A stretch of 64,000 nucleotides of DNA from DATKRB01 sp035532415 (GCA_035532415.1 DATKRB010000062.1:10374-74373); one strand, 5' to 3'. Counted from the first letter of the stretch, positions 6,761 to 15,948 are shown. A program made the numbers and translations. The notes: a model not told the origin generated them from the letters alone.

Positions 6761-8893
6761 ATGCCCGACGACCGCCCGACCATCTCATCGTCTCGCCTGA
6801 GCGCGGGCGATGTCGCGCGGCACGCCTTCGGCAACGTCCGGCGGGGTTTCGATCCCCACGAAGTCCGGGCCTTCCTCGAGTCGGTGTCGCGCGAGCTGCT
6901 GGCATGGGAGCAACGGGAGCACGAGTTGCGGGCCGAGTTGGCCGAGGCGGAGGAACGGGCGAGGCACCCGGTGCTCGAGGAGTCGATGATCTCGGCCGCG
7001 CTCGGTCAGCAGAGCGCCAAAGTGCTCCGGAGCGCCCACGAGGAGGCCGCCCGCATCGTCGCCGCGGCCGAGGAGGCGGCGGCCACCATGGCGCACCAGG
7101 CCCAGCGGCAGGCCACCGAGGTACAGGTGGGAGCCGAGGCCGTCGCAGCCGAACGGATCGCCGAGGCCGAGCTCGCGACGGGGTCGATCCGCCAGGACAT
7201 CGACCGCGTCGCCGCCGGGATGATGGAGGAGGCTCGCGCCGAGAGCGAGGAGGTGCTGGCCCGGGCCCGCGAGCAGGGCCGGGCGCTCGTTGAGCGGGCC
7301 CAGCTCGCGCGGCGCGAGGTGCTCGCCGACCTGGTGCAGCGCCGTCGTGAGCTGCACATTCAGATCGAGCAGTTCCGTGCGGCGCGAGACGAGCTCGCCG
7401 CCGCGGTTCTCGGCGTGCGCGGCTCGGTCGACGGCATCGTCGCCGACCTGGCCCGTGTTGACGAGGACGCACGGACCGCCGCCGCCCGGGTGGCTCGGCA
7501 ACCCCCGCCGGACCTGGGTGCCCTCACGGTCGACGAATTGGACCGGCTGACCGAGGAAGGCGGGGCCGGGCCGGGCGAGCCGGTGGAGGCCGCGGTCGCC
7601 GAGGAGCCCGCCGCCGAGGGAGCGGTGGCCGGGGAGGCCGCAGCAATGGGCGCCGCGGTGGGCGCCGCAATGGGCGCCATTGCCGAAGGTGGGGCCGAGA
7701 CGCCGGCGGCCGGGATCCCGGCGGTGGCGGAGGAAGGTCACGAGGTCCCCGAGGACCAGGGCGGGGCGATGCCCGGCGACTCGGAACAGGTCGCCGATCT
7801 GGCCAGTGCAGAGGCCCGCGAGACCGCCTCGGTGGAGGACCTGTTCGCCCGGATCAGGGCCGGCCACGACGACGAACCGGCGGGCCCGGTCCCGCCGGCC
7901 ACCGGCGTGGCGGAGCCGATCGAAGGGGGAGTCGCGACCGGTGAGGCGCCCACCGAGGTGCCGACCGAGGACGGGTCCGAGGGGACGCCGGCCATGTCCG
8001 GCCGCAGGGCCCGGCGCTCCGGCAGCGAGTGGTTGGGTACCTCGGGAAGGGACGGGGTCGACGACGAGGTGGTCGACGAGCAGGCGGTCGACGAGGTGGT
8101 CGACGAGCAGGCGGTCGACGAGCAGGCAGTCGACGAGCAGGCGGTCGGAGGCGAAGGGGGCGCGGTAGAGGTGGAGGGCGAAGTCGACGGTGACGACGCA
8201 GTGCTGCTTCGTCAGCGAGCGGACCTGCTCGATCCGGTCACCGTGCGGCTGACCCGTCGGCTCAAGCGAGCCCTGCAGGACGATCAGAACCGCTTGCTGG
8301 CCAGGATCCGGAGCGGTTCGGGGCGTTGGACCGACGACGTGCTGATCCCCGAGCACGAACAGCAGGCGCAGCTGGTGGAGGCCTCCAACCGGCTCCTGAA
8401 GGAGGCTTACGCAGCCGGTGCCACCTTCGCCCGCGAGCGGGTCCAGCCCGGCGGACGGCCAGCCCGCCCGAGCCGGGCCGCCGACAAGCTGGCGGCCGCG
8501 GACGCGCAGGCCCGGGCCGAGGAGATCTCGGCGACCGTGGTGAGCCAGCTCCGCCGGCGGCTGTCGGCGGGCGGCGGTGACGCCCCGGCGGGAGGTCCCG
8601 ACGACGACGCCGCCGAGCGGGTGGGGGCGGCCTACCGGGAATGGCGGGGCGAGCGGATCGAGCGCCTGGTGGGCGACGCCGCCGTCGGGGCGTTCTCCGC
8701 CGGGGTCCTCTCGGCGGTGGGCTCGGGTGGCTCCCTGCGCTGGTTGCCTGCCGACAGGGAGGCGGCCTGCCCCGATTGCGACGACAATTCCCTGGCCGAT
8801 GCCGTCACCGTCGGTGGCGAGTTCCCCACCGGGCATGCCCATCCCCCGGCCCACCCCGGTTGCCGGTGCCTGGTGGCCCCGACTCCGGCGTGA
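6761..8893 (+). CDS. DivIVA-domain protein with phage-head-protein-like cysteine C-terminus
   Basis: A 710-residue protein. Residues 10-45 (LSAGDVARHAFGNVRRGFDPHEVRAFLE) are the DivIVA membrane-curvature domain, followed by a long Ala/Glu coiled coil (to about 250), an acidic low-complexity middle with VDEQA repeats (about residues 433-462), and a folded C-terminal third. The C-terminus ends in ACPDCDD...GGEFPTGHAHPPAHPGCRC, the Cys/His pattern seen at the end of Mu gpF-like phage head morphogenesis proteins. DivIVA proteins mark poles and septa and recruit wall enzymes; the C-terminal domain may bind zinc. The ATG at 6761 is chosen because it begins the conserved domain. It lies between PDZ/Lon and UPF0182 genes on the same strand. 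Confidence 0.8.
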   Translation: MPDDRPTISSSRLSAGDVARHAFGNVRRGFDPHEVRAFLESVSRELLAWEQREHELRAELAEAEERARHPVLEESMISAALGQQSAKVLRSAHEEAARIVAAAEEAAATMAHQAQRQATEVQVGAEAVAAERIAEAELATGSIRQDIDRVAAGMMEEARAESEEVLARAREQGRALVERAQLARREVLADLVQRRRELHIQIEQFRAARDELAAAVLGVRGSVDGIVADLARVDEDARTAAARVARQPPPDLGALTVDELDRLTEEGGAGPGEPVEAAVAEEPAAEGAVAGEAAAMGAAVGAAMGAIAEGGAETPAAGIPAVAEEGHEVPEDQGGAMPGDSEQVADLASAEARETASVEDLFARIRAGHDDEPAGPVPPATGVAEPIEGGVATGEAPTEVPTEDGSEGTPAMSGRRARRSGSEWLGTSGRDGVDDEVVDEQAVDEVVDEQAVDEQAVDEQAVGGEGGAVEVEGEVDGDDAVLLRQRADLLDPVTVRLTRRLKRALQDDQNRLLARIRSGSGRWTDDVLIPEHEQQAQLVEASNRLLKEAYAAGATFARERVQPGGRPARPSRAADKLAAADAQARAEEISATVVSQLRRRLSAGGGDAPAGGPDDDAAERVGAAYREWRGERIERLVGDAAVGAFSAGVLSAVGSGGSLRWLPADREAACPDCDDNSLADAVTVGGEFPTGHAHPPAHPGCRCLVAPTPA
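8057..8147 (+). repeat. in-frame 15-bp repeat block coding VDEQA units
   Basis: GTCGACGAGCAGGCG and close variants (GTCGACGAGGTGGTCGACGAG) are repeated about five times inside the DivIVA gene. The unit length is a multiple of three, so copy changes keep the frame and would only lengthen or shorten an acidic linker. Confidence 0.85.
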
Positions 8894-8922
8894 TGCCAGC
8901 CGGCACGTAGGCTGCTCTCCCG

Positions 8923-11900
8923 GTGCGAACTCCCCAGGATCTTCCCCCCTCCCGCGCCCGAGGCGTCCGGCCGCGAGGCCGGTGGTGGATCGCCGTCGCC
9001 GTCGCCGTCCTCATCGCCCTCTTCGCCTCGCTGAAGTCGCTGGCCACCCTCTACACCGACAGCCTCTGGTTCTCGTCGGTGAAGCAGCACGCCGTCTGGT
9101 CGACCCTGGTGGCGGTGAAGGTCGGGCTCTTCGCCTCCTTCGGTGCCGCGTTCTTCGCCGTCCTGTGGGTCAACCTGCTCGTGTGCGATCGACTGGCCGG
9201 TCCGGTCACCTTGACGAGCGAGCCCGAGGACGAGCTGGTCCGCCGCTACCGCACCGCCATCCGCCCGTACTCCGGACGGATCTACGCGGGGATCGCTCTG
9301 GTGGTCGCCCTCATCGCGGCGTCGGGGACCATCGGCGAATGGCAGAACTGGATCCTCTTCCGTCACGGGGGCAATTTCGGTGTGACCGACCCCCAATTCC
9401 ACCGCGACATCGGGTTCTTCGTGTTCAAGCTGCCGTTCCTGTCCTTCGTCGTGAACTGGTCGCTGGCCTCCCTGGTGGTGATCTTCGTCATCACCGCGAT
9501 CTTCCACTACCTGAACGGTGGCATCCGGCCGCAACGGGTGAGCCCGAGAGTGCGGCCCGTCGTGAAGGCGCACCTCTCGGTCCTCCTGGCCCTGATCGCC
9601 CTGGCCAAAGCGGCCGGCTATCTCCTGGCGCGGTACCAGCTGGACCTCTCCCACAACGGCTACGTGGAGGGAGCCGGCTACACCGACGTCAACGCCCGCC
9701 TGCCGGCCCTGTCGTTGCTGTTCTGGATCTCGCTCGGGGCGGCGGCCGTGCTCCTCTACAACATCCGCCGACGGGGATGGACCCTGCCGGTGCTCGCGGT
9801 CGGCGTCTGGGCCTTCGTCGCCCTGGTGGTCGGGGTCATCTACCCGGCGGTGCTGCAGGTGTTGAAGGTGAACCCGGCACAGAGCACCCTCGAGCGCCCC
9901 TTCATCGAACGCAACATCAAGGCCACGCGTGCGGCATTCGCGTTGAACGGGGTGAAGACGCAGTCCTTCGCCGGGAACGAGAAGATCTCGGCGGACGCAG
10001 TGGCCACCAACCTCCCCACGCTCAACAACGTCCGGCTCTGGGACCCGGATCCGAACATCTCGCTCCAGACGTTTCAGAAGCTGCAGTACATCCGGGCCTA
10101 TTACGCATTCGAATCGGTGGCGGTCGACCGGTACACGGTGAACGGACAGCTCGAGCCGGCCATCGTCGGGGTACGCCAGCTCAACTCCTCGGCCGTTCCC
10201 TCCTCGTGGGTCAACCAGCACTTGCAGTACACCCACGGGGAGGGGCTGGTCCTCGCCCAGGCCAATCAGGCCACCTCGGGCGGGAACCCGACGTTCGGGA
10301 TCCAGGACGTCCCGGCCCATTCGAGCCCGGGGCTTCCCCGCATCACCCAGGGCGCCGTGTACTTCGGCCTGCAGTCTCCCGGGTACGTCGTCGCCAACAC
10401 CCGCCAACCCGAGCTCGACTACCAGCTGGGGAGCGGCAACAACGTCGAGACCCACTACGCGGGCACCGGCGGGGTGCAGGTCGGCTCGTTCCTGACCAAG
10501 GCCGCCTTCGCCATCCGCCTGGGCGACTTCAACCTGCTGATCTCCGACCAGGTGACGTCCAAGTCGAGGATCATCTTCGTGCGGGACGTCCAGCAGATGG
10601 CGCAGAAGGCGGCGCCGTTCCTCCACTTCGACAACGATCCGTACGCCGCGGTGATCAACGGCCACATCGACTGGATCCTCGACGCGTACACCACCACCGA
10701 CCAGTACCCGTACTCGCAGAACGCCGACACGGCGCAGCTCCCTCCCGGGAGCGGATTGCCCAACAGCTACAACTACGTGCGCAACTCCGTGAAGGTGGTC
10801 ATCAACGCCTACTCGGGTCAGATGACCTTTTACGACATGACGACCCCGTCCACCCGTGACCCGATCCTGCAGGCCTACGAGGGTGCCTTCCCCCACATGT
10901 TCACCCCGGCGGCGGAGATGAGCGCGACCCTGAAGGCGCACCTCCGGTATCCCGAGGACCTCTTCTCCGCGCAGGCGGCCATGTACGGCCGCTACCACAT
11001 CACCCAACCCGCCCAGTTCTTCACCGCGGGGAACAACGGCGGCGATGCGTGGAGCCTCTCGCCGACCTCGGGCGCCGGTTCGCCGTCCAACGCGTTGGCG
11101 GTCACCACGGTCACCAACGCCCAGGGCCAGGTCACCGGCACCCCTCCCCAGCGCATGTCACCGCTGTACCAGGTGCTGGCCCAGCCGGGGGACACCAAAC
11201 AGTCCTTCACCATCTCCGACGCCTACGTGCCCGCGTCCCAGGGCAACCAGGTGCAGAACCTGTCGGCCTTCATCATGAGCGCCGGGGACGGCCAGCCGGG
11301 GCAGCTGACCGTGTACGTCACGCCTCCGGGAGCGAGCGTCGTGGGACCGGCCCTGGCCGATTCCCGCATGCAGTCGTCGCAGGCGGTGTCGAAGCAGATC
11401 AGCTTCCTCGACCAGCACGGTTCCAACGTCCTGCTCGGGAACACACTGATGATCCCGATCGACCAGTCGATGCTGTACATCCGCCCGATGTACGTCGAGT
11501 CGTCAGGCAACCCCCAACCCCAGGTGCAGGACGTGATCGCCGTGTTCGGGAACAACGTGAGCATCGAGCCGACCCTCGACGGGGTCCTCACCGACGTCCT
11601 CGGGACCTCGGTCGGCACGGGCGCCGCTCCGACGAGCCCGACGCAACCCGGCGGCACCTCGGGACCGCTGTCGACCACCGTGCAGGACCAGATAAAGGCG
11701 GACGTGGCACAGGCGATCGCCTACTACCAGGCGGCGGAGGCGGCCTTGAAGTCGGGGCAGCCCGGCTCTCTCGGGACGTACGAGACCAACATCGACGCGA
11801 TGAACCAGCAGCTCCAGGCAGTTCAGGCCCTCCTCGCCACCGCGGCCCCGACCACGACCACGGGGACGACCACGACCACCACGACCACCACGACCACGGC

Positions 11901-11979
11901 CAGGCCGTCGGCTGCCGGCAGCGCGGCTGCGAAGGCGAGATCGACCACCACCACCGCGCCCCCCTCCGCCAAGGCGTGA
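8923..11979 (+). CDS. UPF0182 (COG1615) family large membrane protein
   Basis: At 1018 residues this has the usual family size. The N-terminal third carries seven or so membrane segments (for example residues 21-40, 66-90, 110-135, 170-195, 215-240, 255-280), and the remainder is a large extracytoplasmic domain with family features such as FVFKLPF, NPAQSTLERPFIERNI and LPPGSGLPNSYNYVRNSVKVV. The C-terminus is a Thr-rich tail (TTTTTT runs, about residues 970-1018), likely flexible. GTG start at 8923 placed 30 bases after the DivIVA gene. The biochemical function of the family is unknown; it is near-universal in actinobacteria, and the neighbour order supports a cell-envelope role. Confidence 0.92.
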   Translation: MRTPQDLPPSRARGVRPRGRWWIAVAVAVLIALFASLKSLATLYTDSLWFSSVKQHAVWSTLVAVKVGLFASFGAAFFAVLWVNLLVCDRLAGPVTLTSEPEDELVRRYRTAIRPYSGRIYAGIALVVALIAASGTIGEWQNWILFRHGGNFGVTDPQFHRDIGFFVFKLPFLSFVVNWSLASLVVIFVITAIFHYLNGGIRPQRVSPRVRPVVKAHLSVLLALIALAKAAGYLLARYQLDLSHNGYVEGAGYTDVNARLPALSLLFWISLGAAAVLLYNIRRRGWTLPVLAVGVWAFVALVVGVIYPAVLQVLKVNPAQSTLERPFIERNIKATRAAFALNGVKTQSFAGNEKISADAVATNLPTLNNVRLWDPDPNISLQTFQKLQYIRAYYAFESVAVDRYTVNGQLEPAIVGVRQLNSSAVPSSWVNQHLQYTHGEGLVLAQANQATSGGNPTFGIQDVPAHSSPGLPRITQGAVYFGLQSPGYVVANTRQPELDYQLGSGNNVETHYAGTGGVQVGSFLTKAAFAIRLGDFNLLISDQVTSKSRIIFVRDVQQMAQKAAPFLHFDNDPYAAVINGHIDWILDAYTTTDQYPYSQNADTAQLPPGSGLPNSYNYVRNSVKVVINAYSGQMTFYDMTTPSTRDPILQAYEGAFPHMFTPAAEMSATLKAHLRYPEDLFSAQAAMYGRYHITQPAQFFTAGNNGGDAWSLSPTSGAGSPSNALAVTTVTNAQGQVTGTPPQRMSPLYQVLAQPGDTKQSFTISDAYVPASQGNQVQNLSAFIMSAGDGQPGQLTVYVTPPGASVVGPALADSRMQSSQAVSKQISFLDQHGSNVLLGNTLMIPIDQSMLYIRPMYVESSGNPQPQVQDVIAVFGNNVSIEPTLDGVLTDVLGTSVGTGAAPTSPTQPGGTSGPLSTTVQDQIKADVAQAIAYYQAAEAALKSGQPGSLGTYETNIDAMNQQLQAVQALLATAAPTTTTGTTTTTTTTTTTARPSAAGSAAAKARSTTTTAPPSAKA

Positions 11980-12079
11980 GGAGCCGGTGGCCGGAGGCAT
12001 GCGACCCGACGGGCGGTCGTAGGATGACGACCGACTCGGGTGCCCGCGCCGCGCTGGCGGAGAGTCAGGAGATGACGCC

Positions 12080-12379
12080 ATGGGATTCCTCGACAAGGTG
12101 AAGGAACAGGCCGCCGTGGCCAGCGCCGCAGCGAAGGATGCCGCCCAGAAGGGCCAGGCCAAGCTCGACGACCTTCAGGCGAAGCGGGCGGCCGACGGGC
12201 TTTTGAAGGACCTCGGCACCGTCGTTTACGCCCAGCACTCCGGACGGGGCACGGACACGAGCGACGGCGACAAGGCCTGGCTGATCGCTGCGTTGGAGTC
12301 CCATGAGGCGGCGCACGGTTCGCTGGCGCTCAATCTCGAGTCGCCGGCCACCGGCGACGGGGCGGCCGCCGACGGGTAG
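12080..12379 (+). CDS. small helical hypothetical protein (99 aa)
   Basis: Starts MGFLDKVKEQAAVASAAAKD at an ATG following GGAGATGACGCC. The first half is an amphipathic, Ala/Lys-rich helix; the second half includes GTVVYAQHSGRG and an acidic tail. It resembles short actinobacterial proteins of the 'MGFxDKxK' type, some annotated as antitoxin-like, but I cannot assign a partner: no toxin-like gene adjoins it. It stands alone between UPF0182 and the nitroreductase, all on the plus strand. Confidence 0.65.
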   Translation: MGFLDKVKEQAAVASAAAKDAAQKGQAKLDDLQAKRAADGLLKDLGTVVYAQHSGRGTDTSDGDKAWLIAALESHEAAHGSLALNLESPATGDGAAADG

Positions 12380-12426
12380 GGCGCCGACGGGACGGCCGGA
12401 CTTCGGCCTGTGGAAGACTCCCGGGC

Positions 12427-13143
12427 ATGGAGCTCCTGCACGCGATGCGCACCACGCCGGCGACCCGTGAGTTCACCGGTGACCCGCTTCCCGACGAGGT
12501 CCTCTTCGGGATCCTCGACCACGCCCGGTTCGCTCCCAACGGTGGGAACCGCCAGGCCTGGCATGTCACCGTCGTGCGCGATCCCGGGATCAAGCGGGCC
12601 ATCGCGGACCTGTGGGAGCTGGCGATACGGGAGGACCACGGCTTTTACTCGGCCGGGCTCGTGCCGTTCGTCGCCTCGGAGGCCTACTGGCGAAACCCTC
12701 CCGGGGGAGCGTCGGAACAGCCGATCGATCTCGACGCGGCCCGGCGCTCGCCACCGGCCTCCGCGGGTGGCGCCGCACCGGAGTTCGTCGCCACAGCACC
12801 GGTCCTGCTGGTGATCTCCCTCGACCTGACAAGGGTCACGGCCATGGACAGCGGGCTCGGCCGTCTCAGCATCTCCGCGGGCGGATCGGTCTACCCGTTC
12901 GCCCACAACATCCTCCTGGCCGCGCGCGACGCCGGTTACGGAGGGCTGATCACGAGCGTGCTCGTCCGGCAGGAGCCGGCGGTCAAGCGGCTCCTGCACA
13001 TCCCCGACGAGCACGTGCTGGCGTGCACCATCCCGCTGGGCAAGCCGGTTCGCGAGATCACCAGGCTACGGCGGGGTCCGGTGGAGGAGTTCGCCACGCT
13101 CGACCACTTCGACGGTCCGGCGGTGACCGACCCGCGGAGCTGA
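12427..13143 (+). CDS. nitroreductase-family flavoprotein
   Basis: The 238-residue protein shows the nitroreductase pattern: N-terminal TTPATREFTGDPLPDEVL with the FMN-phosphate-binding Arg, then LDHARFAPNGGNRQAWHVTVV, and the C-terminal GSVYPFAHNILLAARDAGYG and IPLGKPV segments. These enzymes use FMN and NAD(P)H to reduce nitro groups, quinones or, in some subgroups, to dehalogenate or ring-open substrates. An insertion around residues 90-125 (WRNPPGGASEQPID...) is larger than in minimal members and may shape the substrate pocket. The exact substrate cannot be read from sequence. Confidence 0.85.
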   Translation: MELLHAMRTTPATREFTGDPLPDEVLFGILDHARFAPNGGNRQAWHVTVVRDPGIKRAIADLWELAIREDHGFYSAGLVPFVASEAYWRNPPGGASEQPIDLDAARRSPPASAGGAAPEFVATAPVLLVISLDLTRVTAMDSGLGRLSISAGGSVYPFAHNILLAARDAGYGGLITSVLVRQEPAVKRLLHIPDEHVLACTIPLGKPVREITRLRRGPVEEFATLDHFDGPAVTDPRS

Positions 13144-13214
13144 TCGGCCGGTCACCGCTGACGGGCCGACACGGTGCCCGCTGCGCCCGGCACGGGCGCG
13201 GTGCGGGCGGCCCC

Positions 13215-13340
13215 TCAGGAGATGAGCGACAGGGCGTCCATCGGCGCGTCGTCGTGCATCAGATGCTCGACGCAGTCGCCCAGGGTGGGGAACAGGAAGG
13301 GCTCTGCCCTGTCTCCTGCGATTCCCTGCGACCCGTTGTC
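13215..13340 (-). pseudogene. possible 3' gene remnant (about 40 codons)
   Basis: On the minus strand a frame ending at 13215 reads AEPFLFPTLGDCVEHLMHDD then APMDALSLIS and stop, which looks like a natural protein C-terminus. The frame stays open upstream but is Arg/Pro-rich noise with no plausible start before the neighbouring gene. It may be the tail of a lost gene. Weak evidence; no family recognised. Confidence 0.25.
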
Positions 13341-13417
13341 GCGCCGCCGGCTCCCGTTCGCCGCCGGAGCGGTCGACGTCGTCCTTTGCCCTGGTCGACG
13401 GGCTGCTCCGGGTGGGG

Positions 13418-14389
13418 TCAGGCTGCAGCGGCGGGCAGCCTGGCGTGCATCCGCCCCACCAGCTCACCCAGCTGGTCCGCCCACGCCCGGTCACGCCCGG
13501 CCCCACCCACCTGCGCCGCCGCCCCCCGGCGGTCGCCCAGGATGAGCACCTCGTCGAGCCCCTCGGAACCCGCCACGACCTCGTGCCAGGGCACGCCGCC
13601 GGGTTGGACCCGCATATCGCCCATCTCCCGTTCGGTGCCGTCCCAGGAGCAAGAGCCCCGGACGACGAGGCGGAACGAGTCGGCGTCGAACGTGCACGCC
13701 GGAGTCGCCACCCGGTCCGGGGGGGTGCTCAGGAGCAGCACGAGGGGGCCGAGGTCGTGGAGCCCCAGCAGGGCGGCGGCGGCCCTGGACCCGTCGCCGA
13801 GGTCTTCCCACCCGCTCGTGTCGGCGAACGTGGCGTCGATGTGCCCGACCCGGCTGAGCGGTGTCGTCAGGTTGGTGGTCATCCCGACCACGCCCGGGTC
13901 GTCGTCGTCGAGCAGTTCTGGAACCAGGTCCCCCAACCGCTCTCGGGTCGCCTCCCGGGTGGCGGCAGCGTACTGCTTGCGGAGCTCGGCATTGGTGGGC
14001 CGCACCGCGTAGCCGCGCCGGTCGGCGAAGAAGATGATGCGCCAGTTGCCTTCGGGGTGAGGGGCGTCCCCGTCGCTCCCGTACGGCCGGCCCGACTGCT
14101 GCAGGCGGAATTCCCCATGGTGGTAGCGCTCCCGTCCCACCCAGAGCTCGCCTTTCATGCAGATCCGGAAGTTGTCGCACGAATGACTGTGGGCGGGAGC
14201 CAGATCCGGGAGACCCGCCAGCTGCTCGGGGGTGGAGGGAGCGTCGTAAAAGAGGCCCAGGAGCGGTCCACCGATCGGATCGCCCATCCCCAGCAGCATC
14301 GGCTTGCCGGACTGATCGGTGAGCGGCGGATGGCTGAACGACAGGTCGAGCGCGTGACCGAGCGCCGGCTGGCCGGAGATGGCGAGCAT
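13418..14389 (-). CDS. hypothetical cupin-like protein (323 aa)
   Basis: Starts MLAISGQPALGHALDLSFSH at an ATG preceded by AGAGAGGGGG, a good ribosome site; the longer frame to 14464 has no such site. Two halves each contain beta-rich, cupin-like stretches: HSHSCDNFRICMKGELWVG (a possible metal-binding HxH plus a beta strand) and a second region with FRLVVRGSCSWDGTEREMG and WHEVVAGSEG. This suggests a bicupin-type fold, but the match is by eye only. It is soluble. The promoter side abuts the left end of the IS element (14471), only about 80 bases upstream of the start, so its expression may be affected. Confidence 0.6.
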   Translation of the reverse strand: MLAISGQPALGHALDLSFSHPPLTDQSGKPMLLGMGDPIGGPLLGLFYDAPSTPEQLAGLPDLAPAHSHSCDNFRICMKGELWVGRERYHHGEFRLQQSGRPYGSDGDAPHPEGNWRIIFFADRRGYAVRPTNAELRKQYAAATREATRERLGDLVPELLDDDDPGVVGMTTNLTTPLSRVGHIDATFADTSGWEDLGDGSRAAAALLGLHDLGPLVLLLSTPPDRVATPACTFDADSFRLVVRGSCSWDGTEREMGDMRVQPGGVPWHEVVAGSEGLDEVLILGDRRGAAAQVGGAGRDRAWADQLGELVGRMHARLPAAAA

Positions 14390-14471
14390 GGGGTCCCCCT
14401 CTCTTCCCCGGAGGCCTCGGGGACGAGCACGGAGCCTATCGGCCTGATCCCGGACCGGTGGCAACGCCGCA

Positions 14472-14515
14472 TTGACTCATCAGAAACCTCCGCGTAGCCC
14501 CATTCGTTGACTCAT
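14472..14515. repeat. left IS terminal repeats (two TTGACTCAT copies)
   Basis: TTGACTCAT at 14472-14480 and again at 14507-14515, 35 bases apart. The inner copy is preceded by ATTCG, matching the right inner end in reverse complement. Likely transposase binding sites. Confidence 0.75.
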
Positions 14516-14576
14516 CTCGAAATGCCCGCCTGGGGGCATCCGCGAGATCGCCGACATTGCCGGTTACGCCCCGGCG

Positions 14577-15830
14577 ATGGAGCTTTCGATGGGACAGCGC
14601 AAGGCAGTGACCCAGAAGCTCGCGGCGGCCTACCGGCGCGGGTCTCGGGCGGACAAGGCGAGGATCTTGAACGAGCTGTGCGAGCTCACCGGCTGGCACC
14701 GTGACCACGCCCGCAGGGCGCTCCGGGAGACCGGGAAAGTCCGTGTTCTCCGAGCTCGCCCGCCCCGCCGACCGGTCTACTCCGACTCGCTGGTGGAGGC
14801 CCTGGCGGTGTGCTGGCGGGTGAGCCGCTACCCGACCGGCAAGCGCCTGGCCCCGATGCTCCCGGTCCTCGTCCGCGGGCTTCGCCGGGACGGGGTGCTC
14901 CGGCTCGGCGCCGACGAGGCGCAGCTCCTGTGCCAGATGAGCCCGGCCACCATCGACCGCCGGCTGGCGCCCCTGCGCCGGCTCCTCGCCCCCCGGGGCC
15001 GCTCCCACACCAAGCCGGGGACCCTCCTCAAATCTCAGATCCCCATTCGCACCTGGTCGGAGTGGGACGAGGACGGGCCGGGGTTCGTGGAGATCGACCT
15101 CGTCGGTCACGAGGGCGGCAATCCCCTCGGCGAGTTCTGCTTCACCTTGACCATGACCGACGTGGCCACGGGGTTCACGATCAACCGGTCGGTCGAGAAC
15201 AAGGCCGCCGTCGGGGTCACCGAGGCCATCGACCACGCCCGCAAGAAGTTCCCCTTTCCGATCCTCGGCATCGACAGCGACAACGGGAGCGAGTTCATCA
15301 ACGCCCACCTCTTCGACTACTGCAGTGCCAACAAGCTCACCTTCACGAGGTCCCGGCCGGGCAACAAGAACGACGGGGCCCACGTCGAGCAGAAGAACTG
15401 GACCCACGTGCGCGAGCTGGTCGGCTACCTGCGCTTCGACACCGACGCCGAGCTGGAGATCCTCAACGCCATCTGGGAGCTCGACAGCCGGTTCTCCAAC
15501 CATCTGCTCGCCCAGCAGAAGCTCGTCTTTCGTCACCGGGAGGGGTCCAAGGTCATCAAGCGTTACGACCGGGCCCAGACCCCCGTCGAGCGGGCCATCG
15601 CCTCGGGGATCCTCGGAAAGGCCAAGGTCGCCTCGCTGCGCAAGACGACGACCGCCATCCGCCCGGCCGACCTCTCGGGCGCCATCACCGAGCTCGCCCA
15701 GGACTTGGAGCGCCTGGCCCTCACCAAGGCCCCCACGCCGTTGCCCAGGAAGGTCAACCGGGCCTTCAACGCCTCGGATCGTCCCGAGGTCCGAGGCGAG
15801 CAACGGGCCCGTCGCTCCCGGGCATTGTGA
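14577..15830 (+). CDS. IS transposase, integrase-core (rve) DDE family
   Basis: A 417-residue transposase. The N-terminus is a helix-turn-helix (LTGWHRDHARRALRETGKV), the middle is an RNase-H-like integrase core. The DDE triad is visible as D in FVEIDLVGHEGG, D in ILGIDSDNGSEFIN and E in HVEQKNWTHVREL, spaced as in the ISNCY/ISL-type 'integrase catalytic domain' transposases. No frameshift or internal stop, so it may be active. Start taken at 14577 (MELSMGQRK); the ATG at 14589 is an alternative. It cuts and joins the element ends through the flanking doubled repeats. Confidence 0.9.
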   Translation: MELSMGQRKAVTQKLAAAYRRGSRADKARILNELCELTGWHRDHARRALRETGKVRVLRARPPRRPVYSDSLVEALAVCWRVSRYPTGKRLAPMLPVLVRGLRRDGVLRLGADEAQLLCQMSPATIDRRLAPLRRLLAPRGRSHTKPGTLLKSQIPIRTWSEWDEDGPGFVEIDLVGHEGGNPLGEFCFTLTMTDVATGFTINRSVENKAAVGVTEAIDHARKKFPFPILGIDSDNGSEFINAHLFDYCSANKLTFTRSRPGNKNDGAHVEQKNWTHVRELVGYLRFDTDAELEILNAIWELDSRFSNHLLAQQKLVFRHREGSKVIKRYDRAQTPVERAIASGILGKAKVASLRKTTTAIRPADLSGAITELAQDLERLALTKAPTPLPRKVNRAFNASDRPEVRGEQRARRSRAL

Positions 15831-15831
15831 C

Positions 15832-15877
15832 GTGAGTCAACGAATCACCCGTTCCGGACAATTTGACGTGAGTCAAC
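15832..15877. repeat. right IS terminal repeats (two GTGAGTCAAC copies)
   Basis: GACGTGAGTCAAC occurs at 15829-15841 and 15865-15877, 36 bases apart, the reverse complement of the left-end core. The 35/36-base phasing is the same at both ends. Confidence 0.75.
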
Positions 15878-15948
15878 AGGCCACGACGGATGGCTCGGAG
15901 GTCACAGTCTGACTCCCGGCGGTCACGTCCTCGCCACGGAGCTCTCCG

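Larger units (their letters stand above)
14471..15877 (+). mobile_element. insertion sequence with doubled TTGACTCA ends
   Basis: About 1.4 kb with one transposase gene. Each end carries two copies of a TTGACTCA core in inverted orientation relative to the other end: left at 14472-14480 and 14507-14515, right as GTGAGTCAAC at 15832-15841 and 15868-15877. The inner pair extends to a longer match (ATTCGTTGACTCA). I could not identify a target-site duplication, so the exact outer limits are uncertain. It lies at the junction between core-type genes on the left and the CO dehydrogenase/arsenic block on the right. Confidence 0.8.

Noticed and set aside
12000..12079. Possible hairpin terminator after UPF0182 (GGTCGTAGGATGACGACC)
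   Set aside because: The stem is short with mismatches and no T-run, so I cannot support a terminator.
13066..13506. 146-codon minus-strand frame upstream of the nitroreductase end
   Set aside because: Composition is Arg/Gly noise and it overlaps two better-supported genes; only a short 3' remnant in another frame looks protein-like.
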